From Cytophagaceae bacterium (GTDB lineage Bacteria > Bacteroidota > Bacteroidia > Cytophagales > Flexibacteraceae): a stretch of 64,000 bases of DNA. Location of the stretch: assembly GCA_027490155.1 (NCBI GenBank), contig JAIXYP010000005.1, forward strand, positions 186,001-250,000, read 5' to 3'. The first letter of the stretch is position 1. Each line of letters starts with the position of its first letter. This document shows, in pieces, positions 17,236 through 27,100 of the stretch. The notes beneath the pieces were generated by a model. It was not told where the DNA came from. It saw nothing but the letters and a program-made list of their open reading frames with translations, and did no database searches. The position numbers were made by a program, and so were the translations under genes.

Positions 17236-18501
17236 TTGTCTAATTCAGTCAATAATACCAGAGCCAACCACAAGAATAAGTCTAGTAGCCAGCCAGATGT
17301 CGTCATCCTACATCAACATTTTCGTTGGGCGGAAGCGGGTGGGCCAGCTAGGACCCACCATCTTGCGGCCGGCATAATGCACAAAGGCCTAAGGGTGGTA
17401 GTTGTCTCTGGGCCGGATGGATCATCAGATAGAGACCTCACCGACCCCATACAAGTGATACGCGTAGGGGTGCCATACAGGGCAAGCATGGGTTTCTGGT
17501 CGCGTATATACTCCTTTATAAGGTATGTCATCGCAGCTTGGTGGACCACAATTTGGATACGTCCTAGATTGATCTATGCCAGTAGTACGCCGCTAACAGT
17601 CGGGTTGGTAGCCCTTTGCACCTTAAGGCCATTCATCTTTGAGGTGCGTGACCTTTGGCCCCAAGCCCCTATCGAGCTAAAGGCATTGCAAAATCCGATC
17701 TTGATCAGATTGGCACATTGGCTTGCCAAAGTTTCCTACAGAAATGCCCAAGCTGTGGTAGTGCTAAGTCCGCCTATGGCAAATGTCATAAGGCCCCATA
17801 ACAAAAGGATGGTAATCGTTCCCAATTTTGCGATGCCCTATTCCAGAATCCAGCTCGAGCAAGCTATAAAGGATAGGAATCAATCCGTTTATGATCGTAC
17901 TAGGCAGGGGCATGACAAACCCTATCTTTTGTTTTATGGCGGTGCGATCGGTCCTGCAAATGGCATCCCGAAACTGCTGGAAATATGTCGGCAACTAAGT
18001 AATACACCTGATTGCCGTTGGCAACTAGTACTGGCTCCGGAGTCCGGACGGACACTAAGCTCTGATTTGCAAGAAGCGATCAAGATCGGCAAAATCCTGC
18101 TGCTAGACTACCTTGATCAAGCGGCTTTGCAAGCATACCTCAGGACTGTCAATGCTATGCTTGTTAGTTTTGATGACTATCCTTCACTCCAGACAACTAG
18201 TCCTAACAAGTTATTCTTGGGGCTTTCAGTCGGGTTACCAATGGTGATGGCATGCCAAGGTTGGCATACTGACATGGTGGTAGCATCGAGGGCAGGATAC
18301 TGGTTTCAGCCTTCAAATTTTATGGCTGAAGGAGGCCCATCGGTCAATCAAAACCTTGCACAGTACCTCAAGACGATTGAAAACCCGACCTGCAACGCAA
18401 CCAATAGCCAAGCCGCATGGGAACTGAGCCAATCTTTCAGCACCGAAAAGGCCCAATTAACCATCAGTAATCTGATTCTGGACATATTAGGTAAGCGCTA
18501 G
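17236..18501 (+). CDS. Group-4 glycosyltransferase
   Basis: About 421 residues, GT-B fold. The N-terminal domain has PDVVILHQHFRWAEAGGPARTH, the acceptor-side glycine-rich pattern of WbuB/WcaI-like GT4 enzymes, then IYASSTPLTVG and FEVRDLWPQAPIEL. The C-terminal nucleotide-sugar domain starts near YLLFYGGAIGPANGIPKLLE and contains SPNKLFLGLSVGLPMVMA, where the canonical E-x7-E motif is degenerate. It probably adds a sugar to a lipid-linked surface glycan at the cytoplasmic membrane. The start is TTG at 17236; no in-frame ATG occurs before residue 48. It stands alone rather than in a polysaccharide cluster, and the substrate is unknown. Confidence 0.85.
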   Translation: MSNSVNNTRANHKNKSSSQPDVVILHQHFRWAEAGGPARTHHLAAGIMHKGLRVVVVSGPDGSSDRDLTDPIQVIRVGVPYRASMGFWSRIYSFIRYVIAAWWTTIWIRPRLIYASSTPLTVGLVALCTLRPFIFEVRDLWPQAPIELKALQNPILIRLAHWLAKVSYRNAQAVVVLSPPMANVIRPHNKRMVIVPNFAMPYSRIQLEQAIKDRNQSVYDRTRQGHDKPYLLFYGGAIGPANGIPKLLEICRQLSNTPDCRWQLVLAPESGRTLSSDLQEAIKIGKILLLDYLDQAALQAYLRTVNAMLVSFDDYPSLQTTSPNKLFLGLSVGLPMVMACQGWHTDMVVASRAGYWFQPSNFMAEGGPSVNQNLAQYLKTIENPTCNATNSQAAWELSQSFSTEKAQLTISNLILDILGKR

Positions 18502-18541
18502 GGTAGCAACTGATAATCAAGATTTATTTGTTGTTGACAGG

Positions 18542-18556
18542 TGCAACAATGTTGCA
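18542..18556. promoter_or_regulatory. Fur/Zur-type operator 1 upstream of merC
   Basis: Perfect inverted repeat TGCAACA-A-TGTTGCA, the reverse complement of the palindrome at 930-944. Its centre is 29 bp upstream of the centre of operator 2. Confidence 0.7.
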
Positions 18557-18564
18557 GATTGTGG

Positions 18565-18572
18565 TACTTTTG
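18565..18572 (+). promoter_or_regulatory. -7 promoter element of merC (leaderless transcript predicted)
   Basis: TACTTTTG, full match to TAnnTTTG, ending 5 bp before the ATG at 18578. With a usual start 5-8 nt downstream the mRNA would begin at or beside the ATG. Confidence 0.6.
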
Positions 18573-18585
18573 CAACCATGTTGCG
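18571..18585. promoter_or_regulatory. Fur/Zur-type operator 2 over the merC start codon
   Basis: TGCAACC-A-TGTTGCG, the same site with one symmetrical pair changed. It begins in the last two bases of the -7 element, exactly as at the TonB operon, and spans the ATG. Confidence 0.6.
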
Positions 18586-18970
18586 ACAGCTAGAAAGGAT
18601 TGGTATTGCGGCCTCGGTCATTTGCGGGATTCACTGCCTGCTTACGCCGATTTTGGTTGTGGCGGCCCCATCCATTTCGGGCCATTTTAGTCAGGATCCG
18701 ATGCTCGAGCAAGTCCTGATAGGTTTTAGCGTTCTGTCAAGCATAGTGGTTTTGGGGTATGATTACCTCAAGATTCACCATAACCTCCAACCCATATTGA
18801 TCGCTCTCGTGGCTTGGGTGATGACCATTGGTAGCCACCTGATGCCGGTCTCAGAGACTGTGCATCAAATTCTTGCTATTGCTGGTGGCTTGTTGGTTGG
18901 GTTGGCCTTTGTCCGAAACTGGATCATTAGGCGCACCCATCACAGCTGTGCGACGCATTCAGCCTCTTAG
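18578..18970 (+). CDS. MerC-domain membrane protein
   Basis: 130 residues, four predicted membrane helices. The metal-binding motif of MerC is present in helix 1 as ICGIHCLLTP (C-x2-H-C). The C-terminal tail RRTHHSCATHSAS adds His and Cys residues. MerC was named for mercury uptake, but the short Bacteroidetes homologues are chromosomal, lack other mer genes and are often found with Fur-family metal regulators; a role in zinc or other metal traffic across the inner membrane fits better here. Two palindromic operators at its promoter are shared with the TonB/lipoprotein operon at 930-3971. The next gene begins 9 bp downstream, so both are co-transcribed. No other mercury-resistance gene is present. 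Confidence 0.82.
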   Translation: MLRQLERIGIAASVICGIHCLLTPILVVAAPSISGHFSQDPMLEQVLIGFSVLSSIVVLGYDYLKIHHNLQPILIALVAWVMTIGSHLMPVSETVHQILAIAGGLLVGLAFVRNWIIRRTHHSCATHSAS

Positions 18971-18979
18971 GCCTATCAG

Positions 18980-20437
18980 ATGATGTTGCGACGATCTTAT
19001 GTCTGGTCAGGAGTGATATTGTTTGGCCTCCTACTCCTGTTTGGATATAAGGCAATGGCTCAGGACAACAAGGTCAACAAGTTGTTTTATGATCTAAAAG
19101 CGAGCATTAGTGCTGATGACATCCTGCGTTTGGCAATCGATACTGCATCAGAGACCATCACAATTGTTAAGTTCCTGAAAGAAGACAGCAGCAACCTGAC
19201 TTACCGCAAGTACTATTTTGTTGTATCGAGCCTAGGTTATGATCTTAAGGTCAGGTCAGCGGATACGATATTGTCGCCATCTCCGCTGCCACCAGTTTAT
19301 ATCGAACTATGGTCGGCTAGTCATACCCTGATGATTTCGGATGCTGACGGCTACGAGGCTAGCTTTTATGACTATCGGAAACATAAATGGCTGACTTTGC
19401 CAGTCAGGATGCCCATTAGGCATCCGAAATTCAACCTTTTTGTGCGTGATACTGATGTTTGGCTTGTTCCAAAACAGCTAAAAGATGGCCTAGTCTACCG
19501 CATGACATTCCCATTCAGAGTGATTACCACAATGCCTATAGCCAATCCTGAATGGGCCGCAAAATATGGGCAACTCATGTGGGCCGAGCTTTTGCCGTCG
19601 GTAAGTGGTCCTGAGCGAGCTTTGTTAACTTACATGGACTATGGGAAGCGGCTACTAGGACCATCAGCACCTCCGAATTTTCCAAAATTGAGGTTATTAG
19701 AGGTCCAACTAACGCCATCGATAAGGCTAATTGGCATCAAAGACTCGGTATTGCTTCCTGGAATAAGTCCACTGCCTTGGAATCATGATTTTGCTCTTGG
19801 GGATCAACAGGTGATGGTCCGAACTGCTATCGGTTGCATGGGGGACTCCGCTGTAATTTTGTCATCAAATGATTTTAATCAACCACTAGTCAAATGGCCA
19901 TTGGCTAGCCTCATGGATATTTCCGGTCGATATCGGCCAGATTGGTTCTGCTCAAAGGCTTTGGCAGGTAAGCCAACAACTTTTATAGCCAAATCAGTCG
20001 GTAGGATTCGTAAAACCCAATATAAGGTGGGCCGATTTTACGCTAAGGCAGAGCATAACCATACCCAAAGATACCAAATGCGGTGGTACACCACAGATGT
20101 TATCGACTGGCCTGCCCCTTTTATGATGGGTGCTTTTAGGCATGACTTAAGTGCCATCTCGCCCGAATCCCTAGCCATCACCTATGCCATGGGTGAGACG
20201 CTAAAGCAGGTTATTTATCCTGTTGAGGCTAGCGAAACGGCTTTGATAACGCAAATCAAACCCAAGACACCAGCAGATAAATGGACCAAAAGTGCAAAGA
20301 TTTTAGAGTTTTGGGACCTAGGTCGAGGACGGCTGCTATGGATGACAGACCTCAAACGCCATGTAAGCCAAGATGGTAGACTGGTCCTTAAACAACAATA
20401 CCTGCTCGGGGCAGGTATGATGATCAACGATCGGTAG
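18980..20437 (+). CDS. Secreted protein of unknown function, co-transcribed with merC
   Basis: 485 residues, no family recognised. A signal peptide (about 10-28, ending AMAQD) precedes a long mixed alpha/beta domain without membrane segments or a T9SS sorting tail, so a periplasmic or outer-membrane-associated location is likely. Trp, Tyr and Met are frequent. His residues are scattered (HNHTQRYQ, MGAFRHD) but form no obvious metal site. Its only functional hint is the 9-bp gap from merC, which puts it under the same operator pair. Confidence 0.75.
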   Translation: MMLRRSYVWSGVILFGLLLLFGYKAMAQDNKVNKLFYDLKASISADDILRLAIDTASETITIVKFLKEDSSNLTYRKYYFVVSSLGYDLKVRSADTILSPSPLPPVYIELWSASHTLMISDADGYEASFYDYRKHKWLTLPVRMPIRHPKFNLFVRDTDVWLVPKQLKDGLVYRMTFPFRVITTMPIANPEWAAKYGQLMWAELLPSVSGPERALLTYMDYGKRLLGPSAPPNFPKLRLLEVQLTPSIRLIGIKDSVLLPGISPLPWNHDFALGDQQVMVRTAIGCMGDSAVILSSNDFNQPLVKWPLASLMDISGRYRPDWFCSKALAGKPTTFIAKSVGRIRKTQYKVGRFYAKAEHNHTQRYQMRWYTTDVIDWPAPFMMGAFRHDLSAISPESLAITYAMGETLKQVIYPVEASETALITQIKPKTPADKWTKSAKILEFWDLGRGRLLWMTDLKRHVSQDGRLVLKQQYLLGAGMMINDR

Positions 20438-20484
20438 GTATTGATAGCTATGTGACGCCCTGTAGTATTGCTGGGGACGACTTG

Positions 20485-20557
<73 letters not shown>

Positions 20558-20568
20558 TTTTGGTGCTG

Positions 20569-20576
20569 CAAAAATA
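20569..20576 (-). promoter_or_regulatory. -7 promoter element of tRNA-Thr
   Basis: TATTTTTG on the minus strand, 12 bp before the tRNA 5' end. Confidence 0.6.
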
Positions 20577-21100
20577 GTGAGCCCCCCGGATATTTGTACA
20601 TAAGGCATCAGGAAAGTTTGGACATTACTTACCCTCATTCTATATAATGGGATAATCTATAGCATCCCATTCTGGTCTTGCAAGCCTATTTAAGTTGTTT
20701 TTGTAGATTTTTATTACATCTTTCTTGGGACTATAACCTGATTAAATTGGTCTCATTTGCTAGCGTAATTCCTGTAAATCTAATCAGTTTCTTCCTTGTT
20801 AAACGCTCTTGTTTCCTTTCAGTAAGAAAGGATGGCTAATAGCAGTTATTATGGTCTTGATTAGTTTCACCTACTGACTGTAGGCTATTAGCTTTTGTGT
20901 ACACGGTTTAAATTTTATGAAAGCAATAATATTAAATATTTAATTTGGTATTTAAGGTTGTGACAATTGAGCTTCAGCAATCTGTTACATTCTTGAAACG
21001 GCATTCATGTTGCTTTAATGCAGAGGTCAATAAGAGCCTAATGATCATTATTTCCTTACATGGCTTAGGTAGTCGCCTATATGTAGTGAGTATATATACT
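20577..21100. other. Long A/T-rich intergenic region before the giant gene
   Basis: About 520 bp without a supportable gene, clearly richer in A/T than its neighbours. It contains the perfect palindrome ATTAAATATTTAAT (20931-20944). No RNA gene or operator is recognised. Its length suggests upstream regulatory DNA for the giant surface-protein gene. Confidence 0.4.
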
Positions 21101-21118
21101 TATTTTTGGTTAATTTTG
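21101..21118 (+). promoter_or_regulatory. Tandem -7 promoter elements of the giant T9SS gene
   Basis: TATTTTTG (21101-21108) and TAATTTTG (21111-21118), both full matches to TAnnTTTG, 10 bp apart and 64-74 bp before the ATG at 21182. Confidence 0.55.
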
Positions 21119-21181
21119 CACTAACAGTAGATCGGGGGAATAAGCCCAGCTGGTACTACAATCTCATTAAACCTGATAAAT

Positions 21182-24100
21182 ATGAAACACAGTATACTTA
21201 TCCGACATTTTTTTAAGTTTCTGCCGGTATGGCTTCTGCTGATGACGGCTGTTTCGTTCGTAAGCCAAGCCATTGACTATTATAGCTACAAAGCCGGTGC
21301 ACCATTCACGACGAATTTTAGCTCTCTTTCTAACTGGAACACTGCCACTAACGGTTCTGGGTCAAGCCCAATAGCAAGTCATCTTACCAGTGGCACCCAC
21401 CGTTTCTTTATACAAGATAGTTACACTGTCACGCTTGACCAAGATATATCGGTTCAGGCCCTAACAGTTGGTACTACAACAGGTGGTTTTTTAGTGATTG
21501 GCAACAGCACAACTGCTAGGGCCTTGACGGTTACGAGTGGCAGTACGGGTTTGACAATAAGCACTAACAGCAGTGTCACGACTGGGGCATTTAGCGCAAC
21601 CCACACATTAACCCTTAGCGCCGCCTTGACTATCAATGGCACGCTAGATTTACGGAACTCGAGTGCACAAGTTGTCAATACATCACTCACTGGTACCTTC
21701 TCGATTTTGGGGTCCGGCCCTGTGGCACAGTTCAATAACCTGACCTTTACAAGTGGTACAGTTACGGCAGCACGTGCAATTGAGGTCCGGGGTAATATTG
21801 TTGTCACAGGTACCTTTGTTTCTGGGGCCTTAACTCACCAATTATTTGGCAACTGGTCCCAAACAGGTACACATACATCGGCAGGTTCGACCATTGACTT
21901 CGCCAATAATTTGGTCCAGACTATCTCCACGAATAGCGTATTCAACAATATGAGCTTTAGCGGGGGCGGTACTAGTACCGTTTCTGGCAACCTGACTGTC
22001 AATGGCAACTTTACTATCACTGGCAACTCAACGGTCACGACTCCTAATACGCATACCATCTTAGGTAACTTTGCGGTCGGTGTTGGCTCGCAGTTCTCTG
22101 CTACAGGTGGTACAATAACGTTCTCCGGAGCAACTACCCAAACTATTGATATTGGTACGCAAGCCACCTTTAATATCCTCGTCTTCAGCAACGGTGGATC
22201 TGGTAACCCCAAGGTCATCGTCGGTAACTTATCAGTTAATAGCACTACAACCATCAACGGAGGCGGAGCATTGGCTCACCTGCTAGGAGCTGGTTCGCAT
22301 ACCTTCCGGAACAGCATCACCCAAAATGGTACTTCAGCCTTTTCAGGTACGGTCACGATCACAGCAGGTACGCTTCAGGACACTGACAATGATGCTTTGA
22401 ACTTTGGCACAGCGGCAGTCACTATCACCGGTGCCGTGGTTTTGGCAGCTGGTGATGCCTTTACGGTCAATAATAATTTCACGATTGCGACCGGCGGTAC
22501 CTTCACGATCAATATTGGTTCTAGTCTTGTAGATGGACTAGGGACCGGAACCTTCAGCATGGCTGGTACCGCATCACTTTTCGTTCGTGGATCTAATAAC
22601 TTCCCAAGCAACTTTGCGGTTGTATCCCTTGCCTCTACTACGTCCCAAAGATATGATGCAGCAATGCCCCAAATCGTTAAAGGGAACATTACTTATGGAG
22701 CCTTGTTTGTTGCTAACAATATCAAAACTGTAGATGGGCCTATCATAATCACTGGCAACCTAGACCTTAACACCTCCGTCACGCTTGACCTAGGCAACTT
22801 TAGCCACACCTTCAGCGGTACTACGATTGTGAACTCTGCCACCCGGAACGGTACGATTACTACAGCTTCTGGCAGCACCTTCACACTTGATGGGATTGAT
22901 GTTAACCAGATTGTAAACACCCCTGGCAGCGGCAGCTATACTTTCCATAACCTAGTAATCGCACAAACAAGTACACCAACAGCGGTCAGGACACGGACAT
23001 TTCAGGGTAATGCAACCGTAAACGGAAGCCTAACGGTCAGCAATGCGGCCGGTGATATTGTCAACACCATAAGCCTTGTTCTTTCAACTTTTGGGCTAAC
23101 CAAGGGTGCCCCGGCAGGTACGTTGAGCCTAGGTGCTAACTGTATTATCAGTACAACAGGGGCCACTAACTTTCAGGCGACTACTGCTAGCTTTTCAACC
23201 GTAACATTTAATCTGGCCTCTACTATTTCCTTTGCTGGTACTAACCAAGATATACCAGCACTAACTTACGGGAACGTCGAAATCTCTGGAAATGGCAACA
23301 AAACAGCTCTAGGCGCATTGGACGTAAACGGCAACTTTACCCGGACTGGCGGCAATGCACTCTTAGTAGGTGGCGCAAATACCCATACAGTGGCTGGCAA
23401 TTGGAACATAAACTCAATCACGCTATTTAACGCCGTAGGTACCACGATTGCTTTTGACGGCGGTGACCAGTCGATTTTCTTATCAAATTTCGAAAACGTT
23501 GTCTTTGGCGGTACAGGTACAAAAACACTTGCTGGTAACCTAACCATAACTGGAAACCTAAGTACAACTGGTAGCCCAGCCATCAATGCCAATACAAGGG
23601 CACTCACCCTCCATGGCAACTTAGCCATCAGCGGGGGGGCAGTATTTACGCATACGACGGGCTCATTAACATTGGTAGGAAATAGTAGTACTGCTCAGAC
23701 CATTAGCTCGACTGCAGCTAGTGCCCTTGGCAGTGTGACATTGCAACGCCCTAATGCGGGGGTTAATAAAACCACGCAACTACTTACCAACCTCGTCGTT
23801 TTGGGCAACTTTACCTTCAGTAGCGCTGGCACGACCAATAGTAACAACCTAGACTTAGGAGGGTTCAACCTCCGGATCAGTGGCAACTGGGTTTTTGCGG
23901 GTACCTCAAGCACATTTAGTCATGGGGGCGGTACACTGACCTTTGACGGCAGTGGCAACCAAAACATCCAGAATGCGATCGCTGGGCCGACCTACAACAA
24001 CATGACTTTTGCTGGTGGAGGTACCAAGACTTTACAGTCCAATGCCTTTACCCTCGATGGTGACTTCACAATTAGCGGTCCAACGGTCACAACGGCAGTT

Positions 24101-27100
24101 AACATTAATATTGCTGGTGACTGGGTCAATGCTGGTAGCTTTAGTGGGACCGGTATTAGCCTAGTTAACTTCAACGGATCAGGACCCCAGAATATTGGAG
24201 GATCTTCGTTCCAGAGCATAACCATTGCAGGTACAAATACCAAGACCTTAACTGGTAACATCACTCTTGCTGGTAATCTCCTAATTAGCAGTGGTAGTAC
24301 GCTAGATGTAAGTGCCAGCAACTATTCATTGACAGTTGACAATAACTTTACAATTTCTGCTGGCGGCGCCTTTACCCCACGAAATGGTACGGTTACAATC
24401 ACTAGTGTTAGCACTATAAACACCGGAGGTACGGGTGCTGGTCAGATTTTCAATAACCTCATAATCAATGTCGGAAGCGGGGTAACTGCCACTCTGGGTT
24501 CTAACATACGGGTCGGCAATGATCTGACCCTTACGAGTGGTACGTTGGCCCTAGTAACCAACAACCTAAATGTAGGAGGAAACTATACAGGCAACTCGCT
24601 GTTTAGTGCCACTACTGGTACACTGACTTTTGACGCCTCCTCAGGTACCAAAACCTTCAAGCCAGGTGTTAGTAGCTATGGTGCTGTGGCAATCAATGCC
24701 TCAGGTGCAATCATACAGTTGGTTGAGGACTTAACCCTAGCAGCCACTCGTACACTCACGATAACCGCAGGAACTATCGACCTAGAAAGCAAGGCCATCA
24801 ACATGGCTGGTAATGTCATCGTTAATGGTGGAGTTTTATTGATTGATGCTGGTGCTAGCCTCAGGATGTCCAATACCAATGTCGTAACCGTTTCGTCAGG
24901 TGACTTCAGACTTGTGGGTAGCTCAACCAATGTGGCCAATCTCACTTTGAACGGATCGTCAGGGAACTATACCTATACACAAACAGGAGGTACTTTCCAT
25001 GCACTCAACTACCGCATCACAAATACCTCGGGTGCTGGTATTGCTATCTCGGGCTCAGGCACCATCGATGCCACCAATAACCTTAGCAATGGCACTTTTA
25101 GCTCTGGCATTGGTACAAGCTACCTAACCCTTAGCGGTATCTCTTTCAGCAGTTATACTGCTTCGGGCATCGTGTTCAATACTGGGCCGACGAGCAACAT
25201 CACTCGCAGCTCAGGTTCTGGCAAGCTAACAGTTGATGACGCTTTGGGTGCATTGGCGGGAAATGGTTTCCGAGGTGTTGGTACGACCAACGCTTTTGTA
25301 GAGTTCACGATTCCTGCAGGTGCGATCACATGGGATGGCGGGGCAGGTACCACTAGCTGGAACGATGCCAACAACTGGAGTAATAACATTGTACCTACTG
25401 CCTCTACACTAGTTTACCTCAATCATACTACTGTAGTCGGAGCCTTTACCGTCAATCTAACCTCCATACCAGCTAGTATTGCACGCCTAGTGATGGATGC
25501 TGGTGGCGGTGCTAATATTGCCCTTGTCCTAAACGGAACTACATTAACTGCCTCGGGTAGTGTGGTTATTGGTGCATCTTGCACCTTAACACAGACTGGA
25601 GCTTCTGATTTCATCAATGTTGGAGGTAACTGGCTCCAGTCCGGGACCTTTAACGAAGGTACAAGTACTGTACGGTTCGAGGGGACCTCAGGTACTAGTA
25701 CGATTACTACCCTTGGTGTTGCTGATCCGTTCAACAACCTAACATTCAATGCCTCAGGGGCCACTTATGTTTTTGGTTCGGCCATAAAGGTCAATGGCAC
25801 TTATACCCAATCTGCTGGCACAGTCGACGTTTCAATAAATAACCTCAACGTTGCTCGCAATTGGTCCGTCACTGGTGGGACTTTCACCCCTAGGATTGCG
25901 ACTGTTACATTTGATGGTAACACGGCACAAAGCATTGCTGGTGGGTCTTTCTTTAACCTCTCAACTTCAGCTGCCTCGGCTAGCACCAAGACAATTACGA
26001 GCTCTTTGACGATTGCGGGGGCAGTCACGATTGGGGTTAATACAGTGCTTAACGGTGGCACCCAGATCCTGAACGTCGCAGGCAACTGGACCAATAACGT
26101 GGGTACTTCGGGCTTTACCCAGACTGGCACGGGTTCAGTATTCTTTAATGGAGGCAACCAAACAATCGGATCTGGCGGATTAGCGACGACTTTCCGGAAT
26201 ATCTATTTCAACGGCGCAGGTAATAAAACCATTGGCCAGAACATCAACATTAATGGGGATGCTTCTGTCCTAGCTGGTGTCAACCAAGTGGATCAGAATG
26301 TCGGTGTTGCAGTGACCGGTACTGGCAGTGGTACTTTCTCGATGACGGGTGGTGTATATCGCACCTTTGGGGTTTTCCCTGCATCATTCGGAAGCTATAG
26401 CCTAACGGCAGGCACCGTGACCTACATCAGCGATGTGGCCCAGAACATTGCAGCAGTCAACTATTTTAATCTCAATCTAGCCCGCGCAACTACTGGCACC
26501 CAGACCAAAACAGCACTTGGAAACATATCCGTTGCAGGCACCCTCAATGTGGTTGATGCTACTACCACACTAGCGATGGGCAGCAACAATCTGACCGTAA
26601 CAGGCAATTACGTACACTTTGCAGGTGCTCCCCAAATCTCATGGTCAGGGACCGGGACCTTTATCCATGATGGTGCCGCCTGGACAATTAGTGCTAATGT
26701 GACGGGCTTTAACAATCTCACCTTGTCGGGCTCTGGTGTGAAGACAATGGCATCGAACCTTGCCATCACAGGTGATGTGCAAGTCAACTCTGGTGTGACC
26801 CTTACAATGGGAACATTCACCATGACGGGTACTGGCTCTAAATCCTTTACGCTCAACGACCTAGGCATTGTTACCTGTGGTGTTGTTGCACCAGCAACTG
26901 CCATTCCTTCCAGTTTTGGATCCTATTCCTTTGGTAGCAACAGTACCTATAGGATCAACGGATCAGGGGCCCAGTTAATCAGCAACCTTCCGACTTATGG
27001 CAACTTTGACATAAGCACAACAGGCGGTGCTGCCACCTTGCTAGGCAACACTACCTTCAATGGCTTGTTCACAATGACAGGTGGCTCGCCAACTTTGGCA

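Noticed and set aside
18578-18970. Mercury-resistance operon
   Set aside because: No merA, merT, merP or merR nearby; the operators and the neighbouring gene fit metal-starvation control better.
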